The position numbers were made by a program, and so were the translations under genes. A stretch of 5,470 bases of DNA from an uncultured Pseudoxanthomonas sp. (lineage in GTDB: Bacteria; Pseudomonadota; Gammaproteobacteria; Xanthomonadales; Xanthomonadaceae): NCBI GenBank assembly GCA_946886405.1, contig CAMPIO010000150.1, positions 1 through 5,470 of the forward strand, in the 5' to 3' direction. This document shows, one piece after another, positions 1-5,452 of this stretch. Numbering within the stretch: position 1 is the first letter of the stretch; the number at the start of each line of letters is the position of its first letter. Under the pieces are notes generated by a model that saw only the letters and a list, made by a program, of their open reading frames with translations, was not told where the DNA came from and ran no database searches.

Positions 1-275
1 CGTTCGGTTCTCTCGTGGTGCCCTGGGTGTCAGCCTCGCGGCTCGGTAGCAGGGGGTCGCGGGAGGCAGAAGGGGTGGATCCGCCGGCCCGACCACTGCG
101 CGCTGTTTTACGGGTGCGGATGCGAAGACCGCGTGCATGCCGTTCAGCCTGACCGCACAGTTTTCTCACGCCGTTTCCACATGACTTAATCGGGCGAAAC
201 GGCCGCCTGCACGTTTGCGTCCGCATCACGTGGCGCTCCGTACGGTTCACCACAGGCAACACATTCCTCGCGCCC
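1..275. other. Left-edge region with no supported gene
   Basis: I see no convincing gene here. Two + strand frames stay open for 50 to 60 codons, but their translations have low-complexity Arg/Gly/Cys-rich composition and no start with a ribosome binding site. On the - strand an open frame runs from an ATG at 138 to the window edge; it gives a Pro/Arg/Ala-rich peptide with no ribosome binding site and is probably chance. A weak promoter-like pair (TTTCTC at 162-167, CTTAAT at 185-190, 17-bp spacer) lies upstream of the small gene at 276 but matches consensus poorly. A perfect 8-bp palindrome, CCGTACGG, sits at 238-245. Confidence 0.5.
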
Positions 276-497
276 ATGATGACGTTCGATCTCTTCCACA
301 CCCCCGCCGACGACGGTTCGTACGAGCTGTCGATCAACGAATCCCCTCCCCTGCACTTCAGCAGCCCGGGAGCGGCCTTGGGCTACGCCGTGAAGCTGGC
401 CAACCAGCGCCACCAGCAGGGACTGGACTACGCCATCAACATCGAAGGCGGCGATGGTCGCTGGCGGTTGTTCGAAGGCTGGCGGCTCTGCGCCTGA
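276..497 (+). CDS. Small uncharacterised acidic protein (73 aa)
   Basis: I do not recognise this protein by name. It has no signal peptide, membrane segment or cysteine pair (one Cys, next to last), so it is probably cytosolic. The middle (about residues 30-50, FSSPGAALGYAVKLANQRHQ) looks like an amphipathic helix. It is followed by a strand-like stretch and a GGDGRWRLFEGW tail. That strand-helix-strand order with a terminal DGR loosely recalls small DUF2188-type proteins, but I would not assign it. Codons end strongly in G or C, as in the neighbours, which supports real coding. The start is ATG at 276 or the adjacent ATG at 279. The frame is closed upstream by a stop at 150-152, with no other ATG, GTG or TTG between. 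No Shine-Dalgarno sequence precedes it (nearest AGG is about 19 bases away), so translation may be weak or leaderless. The next gene starts 96 bases downstream on the same strand, so the two could be cotranscribed. Confidence 0.6.
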   Translation: MMTFDLFHTPADDGSYELSINESPPLHFSSPGAALGYAVKLANQRHQQGLDYAINIEGGDGRWRLFEGWRLCA

Positions 498-548
498 TCC
501 AGGGTCACGGCAGCGACGCTGCTGTCCGCAAACGGTGAGTCTCCGGCG

Positions 549-578
549 GGAGCGCGTGGCACCCTGTGCGCCCGCTCC
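549..578 (+). other. Stem-loop just before the lyase-family gene's ribosome binding site
   Basis: GGAGCG at 549-554 pairs with CGCTCC at 573-578. Inside it, GCAC at 559-562 pairs with GTGC at 566-569 around a CCT loop. The structure ends five bases before the GAGGA ribosome binding site at 583-587. It has no T-run, so it is not a classic terminator. It may be a leader hairpin affecting translation, or a 3' end-stabilising stem for the small gene upstream. A smaller stem, GCAGC-GAC-GCTGC, lies at 510-522. Chance stems are common at this GC content. Confidence 0.25.
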
Positions 579-593
579 TCCTGAGGACCTGCC

Positions 594-1409
594 ATGACGG
601 AACCTTCCGCCGCCGCCCGCTTCCGCCACCTGCACACGCAGGGTCTGGTTCGCCTGGCCAACGCCTGGGATGCGGGTACGGCCCGCTTGATCGAACATCT
701 CGGCGCACCGGCGGTCGCCACCACCAGCGCAGGGCTTGCGTGGGCACAGGGCTACCCCGACGGCGACGCCTTGGACGTGGACGCCCTGCTGCATGCGGTC
801 GCGGGCATTGCGCGCGCCATCGACGTTCCATTGACGGTCGATGTGGAAGGCGGTTATTCGGACGATCCCGCTGCCGTGGCGGATACCGTGATGCGTGTCG
901 TGCAGGCCGGAGCGGCCGGCATCAACCTGGAAGACGGCGCACGCGACCCCGCCCTGCTCGCTGCGAAGATCCGGACCATCCGCGCGGCCTGCGTGGTCCA
1001 GGGCCTGGACGTTTTCATCAACGCGCGCACCGATGTCTACCTGCGCGGCCTGGTCGCCGACGACGGGCGCGTGGACGAGACCCTGGCACGCGCCGACCTC
1101 TATCGTGATGCCGGCGCCGACGGCCTGTTCGTGCCCGGCCTGGTCGATGCGGACGCCATCCGCACGCTGGCTGCGCGATGCGGCCTGCCGCTCAACGTGA
1201 TGCTGCGCCCACAACTGCGGGACCTCGCCGCGCTGGAGGCACTGGGCGTGCGGCGCATCAGCACGGGCTCGGCGCTGGCCGAATCGATGTATGGGCGGTT
1301 GGCAACGCAGGTCAGCACCTTCCTGAAGGACGATGCGACATCCCTCCCCGACACCCACGCGATGGGCTACGGCGCGATCAACGGGTTGTTCGCTGCGTCC
1401 GATCACTGA
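594..1409 (+). CDS. Isocitrate lyase / PEP mutase superfamily protein (PrpB/COG2513-like)
   Basis: A 271-aa TIM-barrel enzyme of the superfamily that includes PEP mutase, 2-methylisocitrate lyase and oxaloacetate decarboxylases. These act on 2-oxo or phosphono acids with an active-site Mg2+, usually cleaving or forming a bond next to a carboxylate. Visible family marks are NAWDAGTARL (23-32), TTSAGLAWAQGYPD (43-56), the metal-ligand strand DVEGGY (D83, E85), NLEDG (111-115, E113) and ARTD (144-147, R145). The length suits the short PEP mutase-like branch. It lacks the KKCGH catalytic-loop signature of true isocitrate lyase, so it should not be called aceA. The D-x-E pair replaces the D-x-D seen in PEP mutase. 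The substrate cannot be told from sequence; database names such as carboxyvinyl-carboxyphosphonate phosphorylmutase would be over-specific. The start is firm: GAGGA at 583-587, six bases before the ATG. No signal peptide; cytosolic. Its transcript probably ends at the terminator at 1594-1622. Confidence 0.88.
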   Translation: MTEPSAAARFRHLHTQGLVRLANAWDAGTARLIEHLGAPAVATTSAGLAWAQGYPDGDALDVDALLHAVAGIARAIDVPLTVDVEGGYSDDPAAVADTVMRVVQAGAAGINLEDGARDPALLAAKIRTIRAACVVQGLDVFINARTDVYLRGLVADDGRVDETLARADLYRDAGADGLFVPGLVDADAIRTLAARCGLPLNVMLRPQLRDLAALEALGVRRISTGSALAESMYGRLATQVSTFLKDDATSLPDTHAMGYGAINGLFAASDH

Positions 1410-1414
1410 TGCGG

Positions 1415-1430
1415 GTAGGAATTTTCCTAC
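1415..1430. promoter_or_regulatory. Perfect 16-bp palindrome GTAGGAA-TT-TTCCTAC
   Basis: The two 7-base arms (1415-1421 and 1424-1430) are exact reverse complements around TT, five bases after the stop of the lyase-family gene. The AT-rich centre stands out from the GC-rich surroundings. The arm TTTCCTA equals the heptad bound in inverted pairs by NarL/FixJ-type response regulators such as BvgA, and resembles the RcsB box, so a response-regulator site is one reading. A palindromic 3' hairpin or a GTAG-type intergenic repeat is another. If it is an activator site it would face the 1431-1592 stretch, where I see no protein gene but several stems (1436-1453, 1512-1525) before a terminator. Confidence 0.45.
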
Positions 1431-1593
1431 AGCACGTCGGGGCTCCACCCGACTGCGAATGTGAGAGCCGTACGCGACGATGCACACGTCCCCGGCAGCA
1501 CGCCCTGCGCAGGCCACGAATGGCCGCTCTGCAACGGAAACGGGCGCTGCCTTGAGCAAGCAGCACTGCCGGAGCCGGGGACTCCTCTTTCAG

Positions 1594-1622
1594 ACCCGAC
1601 CCTCTTGGTCGGGTTTTCTTTT
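1594..1622 (+). terminator. Strong Rho-independent terminator
   Basis: ACCCGACC (1594-1601) pairs fully with GGTCGGGT (1607-1614) around the loop CTCTT. The T-tract TTTTCTTTT (1614-1622) follows directly. On the - strand the hairpin is the same, but no U-tract follows, so it should work mainly in the + direction. It ends either the transcript of the lyase-family gene, leaving a 3' untranslated region of about 185 bases, or a separate short RNA begun after the palindrome at 1415-1430. It also sits between two converging units, 12 bases from the 3' end of the small - strand membrane protein gene. Confidence 0.93.
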
Positions 1623-1633
1623 GGCGACAACGC

Positions 1634-1735
1634 TCAGCCGGCCCAGATCTCGGGGACCTGCGCCAGACCGAACAGCACCAGCGCCGTGGCCGCAATCAGC
1701 AGCCACACCATGCTCCTCACGACCATCATCCGCAT
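1634..1735 (-). CDS. Small single-pass membrane protein (33 aa)
   Basis: I do not recognise the family. The peptide starts MRMMVVRSM, has one hydrophobic segment at about residues 10-27 (VWLLIAATALVLFGLAQV), and ends PEIWAG. Arginines at 2 and 7 precede the segment, so the positive-inside rule predicts the N-terminus in the cytoplasm and a very short periplasmic tail with E29. Three independent signals support a real gene despite its size: AGGAG at 1744-1748, eight bases before the ATG; a near-consensus promoter at 1766-1794; and the membrane-segment composition. The same frame is open further upstream, but the residues there are unlike protein and have no matching ribosome binding site, so I chose the ATG at 1735. 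It lies 70 bases past the ggpPS stop on the same strand and may also receive readthrough. Small proteins of this kind often modulate a membrane complex or respond to envelope stress; which applies here is unknown. Confidence 0.68.
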   Translation of the reverse strand: MRMMVVRSMVWLLIAATALVLFGLAQVPEIWAG

Positions 1736-1765
1736 CGCTGGGTCTCCTGCCCCGTGTGTGAGGCG

Positions 1766-1794
1766 ACTATCGCGGCACGCGGGAGACGCGTCAA
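1766..1794 (-). promoter_or_regulatory. Promoter of the 33-aa membrane protein gene
   Basis: Reading the - strand, TTGACG (1794-1789; 5 of 6 to TTGACA) and GATAGT (1771-1766; 4 of 6 to TATAAT) are separated by exactly 17 bases. Transcription would start near 1759, giving a leader of about 24 bases that contains the AGGAG ribosome binding site. It lies between the ggpPS stop and the small gene, so that gene can be expressed apart from ggpPS. Confidence 0.6.
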
Positions 1795-1805
1795 ACGTAA
1801 ATGCA

Positions 1806-4103
1806 TTACGCCGCGATGGGCGCCTGCGTTTCCGCATGTACCTGCTCATCCAAGCCCCGTGCGGCGGCGAGGAACTCGCGTCCCCAGCGCGACAGATCAT
1901 GGTGGCGCACGATGTCGAACAGCCGGCGCTGGCGGTCCTCGCGTTCGCCCGGTGTCATCGCCAGCGCCTGCCGCAGCGTACGCGCCAGGTCGGCCGGATC
2001 ATGCGGATTGGTCAGCACCGCGCCTTTCAGTTCCGCCGCCGCGCCGGCGAATTCCGACAGCACCAGCACGCCATCGCCGCCATCCAGTCCCTGCACGGCG
2101 ACGAACTCCTTCGCCACCAGGTTCAGGCCATCGCGCAGCGGCGTGATCCACATGACGTCGGCGGCGGCGTAATGCGCCACCACGTCGGCGAACGGCAGCA
2201 CGCGGGCGAAGAAGCGCACCGGCGTCCAGTCCAGCTGCGACAGCCGACCGTTGATCCGCCCCACCGCCTGTTCGATCTGCTGCTGTAGCGGGCGGTAGAT
2301 GGTCATCTCCTTCGCCGCGGGCACGCAGACCAGCACCAGCGTCACCTCACCGCGCAGTTCCGGCGATTCGTCCAGCAGGCGCTCGAAGGCGTGAAGCTTC
2401 TGCAGGATGCCCTTGGTGTAGTCCAGCCGTTCGATCGACAGCACCAGCTTGCGCCGGCCGATCTCGTCGCGGATCCGCGCGATGTCCTCCGCCACCTGCT
2501 CCGTCTCCATGCAGGCGCGGATGCGGCCCACGTCGGTGCCGATGGGATGCGCACCGATGCGCACCGTGCGCCCGTCGATGCGCAGCTCGGTGGCCATGTC
2601 CTCCACGCCGACCGCGCACCCGAAGGTCAGGAAACGCGGCGCACAGGACGCGCGCTGGGTCACCTCCACCGGGAACGTGCTGCGCACCGCGTCGGTGAAG
2701 TTTTCCGCGTGGCGCGGGATGTGGAAGCCCACGTAGTCGCAGGCCAACAGGCTGCCGAGGATCTCGCGGCGCCACGGCAGGATCGCGAAGATGTCGGCCG
2801 ACGGGAACTGCGTGTGGTGGAAGAAGGCGATCTTCACGTCCGGGCGCAACTCGCGCAGCACCGACGGCACCATCCACAGGTTGTAATCGTGCAGCCACAC
2901 GGTCGCGCCCGGCGCCGCCTCGGCGGCAGCGGCCTCGGCGAAGCGGCGGTTGACGCGCTTGAACAGGTTCCAGTCGTCTTCGTTGAAGCGCGCGCGCTCC
3001 CAGAAGCTGTTGATCACCGGCCAGAACGCTTCCTTGGAGAAACGCTTGTAGAAGACGTCGACCTCATGCCTGGTCAGCGGCACATGGGTCGCGGTCAGGC
3101 CGGGATAGCGCTCGGCATCCACTGCCGCGCGCGGCTCGATCGGCGGCGCCTTCGGGTCGTCGACGGTCCATGCGACCCACGAACCGGGCTGGCCATCGCC
3201 GAAGAAACTCAACAGGCTCGGGATGATGCCGTTCGGCGAACTGTGCGGGCGGCGCACGCGCTGTCCATCGACGATGTGTTCCTCGTACGGCAGGCGGTGG
3301 TAGACCATCACCAGTTCCGCCTTGCCCGGCGGATGCAGCGTGGGCCGGTAATCGTCCGCCTCCAGCAGCGCGAAGTGCGCCATCGCCTGCAGGATGCCGC
3401 CGCAGCCGGTGGCGTCGGCATGCAGCACCTGGTCCATGCCCTCGGTGGCGGCAAGCAGTGCAGGCTCGGATTCCCCCACGCACACGCCCGGAAAGCCCTC
3501 GCCGTACATCGACAGGTCGTTCAGCGTGTCGCCGGCCACCAGCACGCGGTCGCGCGACAGGTCCAGCGTCTGCACCAGCGCCGCCAGCGTGCTGCCCTTG
3601 CGCGTGTCGCGCGGCAGGATGTCCAGGTAGCGGTCGGCGGAATACAGCACTTCGCAGCCCAGCGAGGCGGCCACCGCTTCGACCTCGGCCTGGATCGTCG
3701 ACAGCTGCTCCGGATGGCAGTAGTACGAACAGCGTCGTTCCTGCGGCACTTCCTGGCGCACCAGCATCGGGAAACGCCGCATGGCGTCGGCCACGACATG
3801 CTCACCCGGCCAGCGCGCTTCGATCGCCGACTGCAACGGCTGGATCGGCTGCATGTCGGCGGTGCGCAGGATGGTCGCGCCCACGTCGCAGATCACGTAG
3901 TCCGGCGTGGGCAGCCCGGGATCGGACAGCAGGGGCAGGATCGCCTCGCGACCGCGTCCGGTGACCCAGGCCAGTTTGACGTCGGGATGCGCGTCGACCA
4001 GGTGATACAGACGCTTGCGCGCTTCCGGATCACCGGCCAGGAAGGTGCCATCGAGATCGGTGGCCAGAAGCAGGGGTTGGTCGGGTTGTTTCAACAGGCT
4101 CAT
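1806..4103 (-). CDS. ggpPS: Glucosylglycerol-phosphate phosphatase/synthase fusion (GgpPS)
   Basis: A 765-aa two-domain enzyme. Residues 1 to about 255 are a HAD phosphatase: DLDGT (nucleophile D16, acid/base D18), T48 in WVTGRG, K169, and GDTLND (191-196). Residues from about 262 to 750 are a GT20 glycosyltransferase related to trehalose-6-phosphate synthase, with Y352/W361, HDYNLW (405-410), H430, SIERLDYTKG (R559, K564) and TPLRDGLNLVAKE (D658, E666). GgpS-type features are the N-terminal YHRLPYEE and SPNGIIPSLLSFF (289-301) in place of the OtsA glycine-rich loop, HDYNLW rather than HDYHL, FFHHTQFP, and PIGTDV. GgpS joins ADP-glucose to glycerol 3-phosphate and the phosphatase then releases glucosylglycerol, a compatible solute against salt stress. 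Such a fusion is known from Stenotrophomonas rhizophila; other bacteria carry separate ggpP and ggpS. The start at 4103 has GGAG nine bases upstream; in-frame ATGs at 4118 and 4145 lack one. All catalytic motifs are intact. Acceptor specificity is inferred, and a trehalose-phosphate enzyme remains a less likely alternative. Confidence 0.9.
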   Translation of the reverse strand: MSLLKQPDQPLLLATDLDGTFLAGDPEARKRLYHLVDAHPDVKLAWVTGRGREAILPLLSDPGLPTPDYVICDVGATILRTADMQPIQPLQSAIEARWPGEHVVADAMRRFPMLVRQEVPQERRCSYYCHPEQLSTIQAEVEAVAASLGCEVLYSADRYLDILPRDTRKGSTLAALVQTLDLSRDRVLVAGDTLNDLSMYGEGFPGVCVGESEPALLAATEGMDQVLHADATGCGGILQAMAHFALLEADDYRPTLHPPGKAELVMVYHRLPYEEHIVDGQRVRRPHSSPNGIIPSLLSFFGDGQPGSWVAWTVDDPKAPPIEPRAAVDAERYPGLTATHVPLTRHEVDVFYKRFSKEAFWPVINSFWERARFNEDDWNLFKRVNRRFAEAAAAEAAPGATVWLHDYNLWMVPSVLRELRPDVKIAFFHHTQFPSADIFAILPWRREILGSLLACDYVGFHIPRHAENFTDAVRSTFPVEVTQRASCAPRFLTFGCAVGVEDMATELRIDGRTVRIGAHPIGTDVGRIRACMETEQVAEDIARIRDEIGRRKLVLSIERLDYTKGILQKLHAFERLLDESPELRGEVTLVLVCVPAAKEMTIYRPLQQQIEQAVGRINGRLSQLDWTPVRFFARVLPFADVVAHYAAADVMWITPLRDGLNLVAKEFVAVQGLDGGDGVLVLSEFAGAAAELKGAVLTNPHDPADLARTLRQALAMTPGEREDRQRRLFDIVRHHDLSRWGREFLAAARGLDEQVHAETQAPIAA

Positions 4104-4229
4104 GCAGGTGCACTCCATAAGGGGGAGATGCCGCGCACAAGGCACGACGCGAAGGCGTACAGGGACGCCGGCGGGGAGTCATCGCATCGAAAGAAAGGCG
4201 CCGCGAACGGGCGCAGGAAACAGGGTGCC

Positions 4230-4244
4230 GCGTGCCAGGCACGC
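4230..4244. repeat. 15-bp perfect inverted repeat in the ggpPS leader
   Basis: GCGTGCC (4230-4236) and GGCACGC (4238-4244) are exact reverse complements around a single base. As RNA it folds to a six-pair stem with a three-base loop; as DNA it has the symmetry of a dimeric regulator site. It lies inside the predicted untranslated leader of ggpPS, about 70 bases downstream of the candidate start of transcription. Confidence 0.4.
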
Positions 4245-4257
4245 TGCGCGCGGAAGC

Positions 4258-4317
4258 GCTGCAGATGTGCGTCCGTCCCCGGAACGTGGACGCGGACATC
4301 GACTGATGCGATGCAGC
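4258..4317 (-). repeat. Nested inverted repeats at the start of the ggpPS leader
   Basis: The core is a long stem: GATGT (4264-4268) pairs with ACATC (4296-4300), and GCGTCC (4269-4274) with GGACGC (4288-4293). Together these give 11 pairs with a two-base bulge and a 13-base loop. An outer pair, GCTGCA (4258-4263) with TGCAGC (4312-4317), extends the symmetry. Most of the outer right arm lies just upstream of the predicted start of transcription near 4311, so only the core is certain to be in the RNA. It could shape mRNA stability or regulation, but no known riboswitch class is recognised. Confidence 0.4.
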
Positions 4318-4349
4318 ATTGTAGTCCGCATCGCTCACGCGAAGGTCAA
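4318..4349 (-). promoter_or_regulatory. Candidate ggpPS promoter
   Basis: On the - strand a good -10 box, TACAAT (4323-4318), is preceded by C, the base favoured by the stationary-phase/general-stress sigma factor RpoS. TTGACC (4349-4344) upstream fits a -35 box but lies 20 bases away, longer than the usual 17. An AT-rich stretch with two TTAAC copies nine bases apart lies just upstream (about 4354-4373) and could act as an UP element or regulator site. Use of this promoter gives a leader of about 208 bases. RpoS or salt control is inferred from the gene's role and the weak spacing. Confidence 0.45.
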
Positions 4350-4407
4350 CGCGATGTTAAGAACGTTAAATTTCGCCGGGAAATCCGCCTTTTTCCAGCA
4401 TCACCGC

Positions 4408-4426
4408 GCCTGCATCACGTGCAGGC
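4408..4426 (-). other. Hairpin after the LysR-family gene stop, possible transcript end
   Basis: GCCTGCA and TGCAGGC form a perfect seven-pair stem around a five-base loop, five bases past the LysR stop codon. No U-tract follows, so it is a poor intrinsic terminator by itself. It may mark a processed or Rho-dependent 3' end and help separate the regulator from ggpPS. CACGTG lies within it at 4416-4421. Confidence 0.4.
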
Positions 4427-4431
4427 CGCGC

Positions 4432-5346
4432 TCACGTGCGCGTCGTTGTCGCCAACACCAGCGCATCGATCAACGCGCGCGATGCTGCGGAGAGACGGCG
4501 ATGCGGCGCGTAGATCAACGAGAACGGACGCGTGCGTCCCGACAGCTCCGGCAACACGCGCACCAGCTCCGCACCGCGACGCGTGCAGGCATCGATGATG
4601 AAGTCGTACGTCTGGCAGATGCCGACGCCGGCCCGCGCCAGCGACACCACGCCCAGCACGTCATCGGACACCTCTATGCGCGAGCATGGCACCCAGTCCA
4701 CGTCACCGCCGTCCACGCGGAACAGCCACGGCGCCACGCGTCCGCTGCTGGGCAGCACGAACGGCAGGCAGGCATGCGCCGCCAGGTCGTCCAGCGTCTG
4801 CGGCGTGCCGTGCGCAGCCAGATAGTCCGGCGAGGCCACCACGCTGAGCGTCGCGTCCTCCAGCGTCCTGCCCACCAGCCCGCTGTCGGGCAGCGCGCCC
4901 AGCCGGATGGCCAGGTCGTAGCCCTCGGCCACCAGGTCCACGTTGCGGTTGGCGATGTTCACCTCCAGCCGCACCTGCGGGTGCTGCCGCACGAAATCGC
5001 GCAGCAGCCACGGCAGCCGGTAGTGGCCGTAGGTGGTCGGCACGCTGAGGCGCACATGTCCGCTGAGCGTGCCCGCCTCGCCCTGCACCGCGCGTTCGGC
5101 ATCGTCGATCAGGTGGAACGCGGCGCGCGCCTGTTCCACGTACAGGCGACCGGCTTCGGTCAGGCTGGTCCGGCGTGTGGTCCGCCGCAGCAGCTGGCTG
5201 CCCAGCCGCGTCTCCAGCCGGGCGACCGCGCGGCTGATCACCGACGGCGTGGTGGACAGCGCCACCGCCGCCGCCGTCAGCGAGCCGTGATCCACCACCG
5301 CCACCAGCGCTTCGACATCGGCCAAGTGATCGAACCGTCGCGCCAT
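4432..5346 (-). CDS. LysR-type transcriptional regulator
   Basis: A 304-aa protein of standard LysR length. The N-terminal winged helix-turn-helix covers about residues 5-65, with GSLTAAAVALSTTPSVISRA (21-40) holding the two HTH helices, followed by VARLETRLGSQLLRRTTRR and SLTEAG. A linker helix (about 66-92) leads into the periplasmic-binding-like effector domain (about 95-300), including GHVRLSVPTTYGHYRLPWLL and VDLVAEGYDLAIRLGALPDSGL. The last motif is typical of the large LysR subgroup that often sits divergent from an oxidoreductase or efflux gene. The effector is not predictable. The start is ATG at 5346, with GGAGG five bases upstream; an in-frame ATG at 5385 would add 13 atypical residues and lacks a site. 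The gene is divergent from the + strand gene at 5453, the classic layout in which the regulator controls its neighbour. Nothing specific links it to ggpPS downstream. Confidence 0.93.
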   Translation of the reverse strand: MARRFDHLADVEALVAVVDHGSLTAAAVALSTTPSVISRAVARLETRLGSQLLRRTTRRTSLTEAGRLYVEQARAAFHLIDDAERAVQGEAGTLSGHVRLSVPTTYGHYRLPWLLRDFVRQHPQVRLEVNIANRNVDLVAEGYDLAIRLGALPDSGLVGRTLEDATLSVVASPDYLAAHGTPQTLDDLAAHACLPFVLPSSGRVAPWLFRVDGGDVDWVPCSRIEVSDDVLGVVSLARAGVGICQTYDFIIDACTRRGAELVRVLPELSGRTRPFSLIYAPHRRLSAASRALIDALVLATTTRT

Positions 5347-5364
5347 TCTTGCCTCCGGAGAACA

Positions 5365-5391
5365 GATGAATCCCTCCCAGACCAATTTATC
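5365..5391. promoter_or_regulatory. Candidate LysR operator in the divergent promoter region
   Basis: GATGAAT (5365-5371) and ATTTATC (5385-5391) are reverse complements at 6 of 7 positions, with 13 bases between. It is the AT-rich island of the 106-bp spacer between the LysR gene and the divergent + strand gene. Its right arm overlaps a possible -35 box (TTTATC, 5386-5391) for the + strand gene, followed after 17 bases by TACAGT (5409-5414) as -10. LysR proteins usually bind such interrupted dyads and control their divergent neighbour. The half-sites do not clearly match the T-N11-A core. Confidence 0.35.
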
Positions 5392-5452
5392 GCCTCACGC
5401 GCCGGGAATACAGTGCGCCACCCCGGGCTTCCCGCCCGCACCGGAGACCCCC

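Larger units (their letters stand above)
4104..4431 (-). other. Non-coding region upstream of ggpPS
   Basis: This 328-base gap between the LysR gene and ggpPS holds, in - strand order, a hairpin after the LysR stop, an AT-rich segment, the candidate promoter, and a long leader with two inverted-repeat structures. It ends at the GGAG ribosome binding site for ggpPS (4113-4116 on the - strand). A 102-codon open frame across it (from 4338) starts upstream of the -10 box, overlaps the ggpPS start out of frame and has Arg/Ser-rich composition, so I do not call it a gene. Confidence 0.6.

Noticed and set aside
1..138. Partial - strand open frame from an ATG at 138 to the window edge
   Set aside because: It has no ribosome binding site and a Pro/Arg/Ala-rich translation; too little is visible to support a gene.
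186..1559. 457-codon open frame on the - strand opposite the lyase-family gene
   Set aside because: It shadows two + strand genes, has shadow-like Gln/Arg/Gly/Ala composition and no recognisable domain.
1461..2288. 275-codon + strand open frame crossing the terminator
   Set aside because: It reads straight through the strong terminator and then antisense through ggpPS, and it has no ribosome binding site.
1806..4103. Calling the large gene a trehalose-6-phosphate synthase/phosphatase (OtsA/OtsB fusion)
   Set aside because: The phosphatase is N-terminal, not C-terminal as in many trehalose fusions. The acceptor-side motifs (YHRLPYEE, SPNGIIPSLL, HDYNLW, PIGTDV) fit GgpS better than OtsA.
4030..4338. 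102-codon - strand open frame that could be a leader peptide for ggpPS
   Set aside because: It starts upstream of the predicted -10 box, so it would not be transcribed from its start, and it overlaps the ggpPS start out of frame with non-protein-like composition.
4416..4421. CACGTG as a regulator-binding palindrome
   Set aside because: It is part of the hairpin after the LysR gene, is only six bases, and is expected by chance at this GC content.
2391..4598. 735-codon open frame on the + strand opposite ggpPS
   Set aside because: It is antisense to a gene with full catalytic motifs and has Arg/His/Gln-rich composition typical of the complement of high-GC coding sequence. It also runs on through the non-coding leader.
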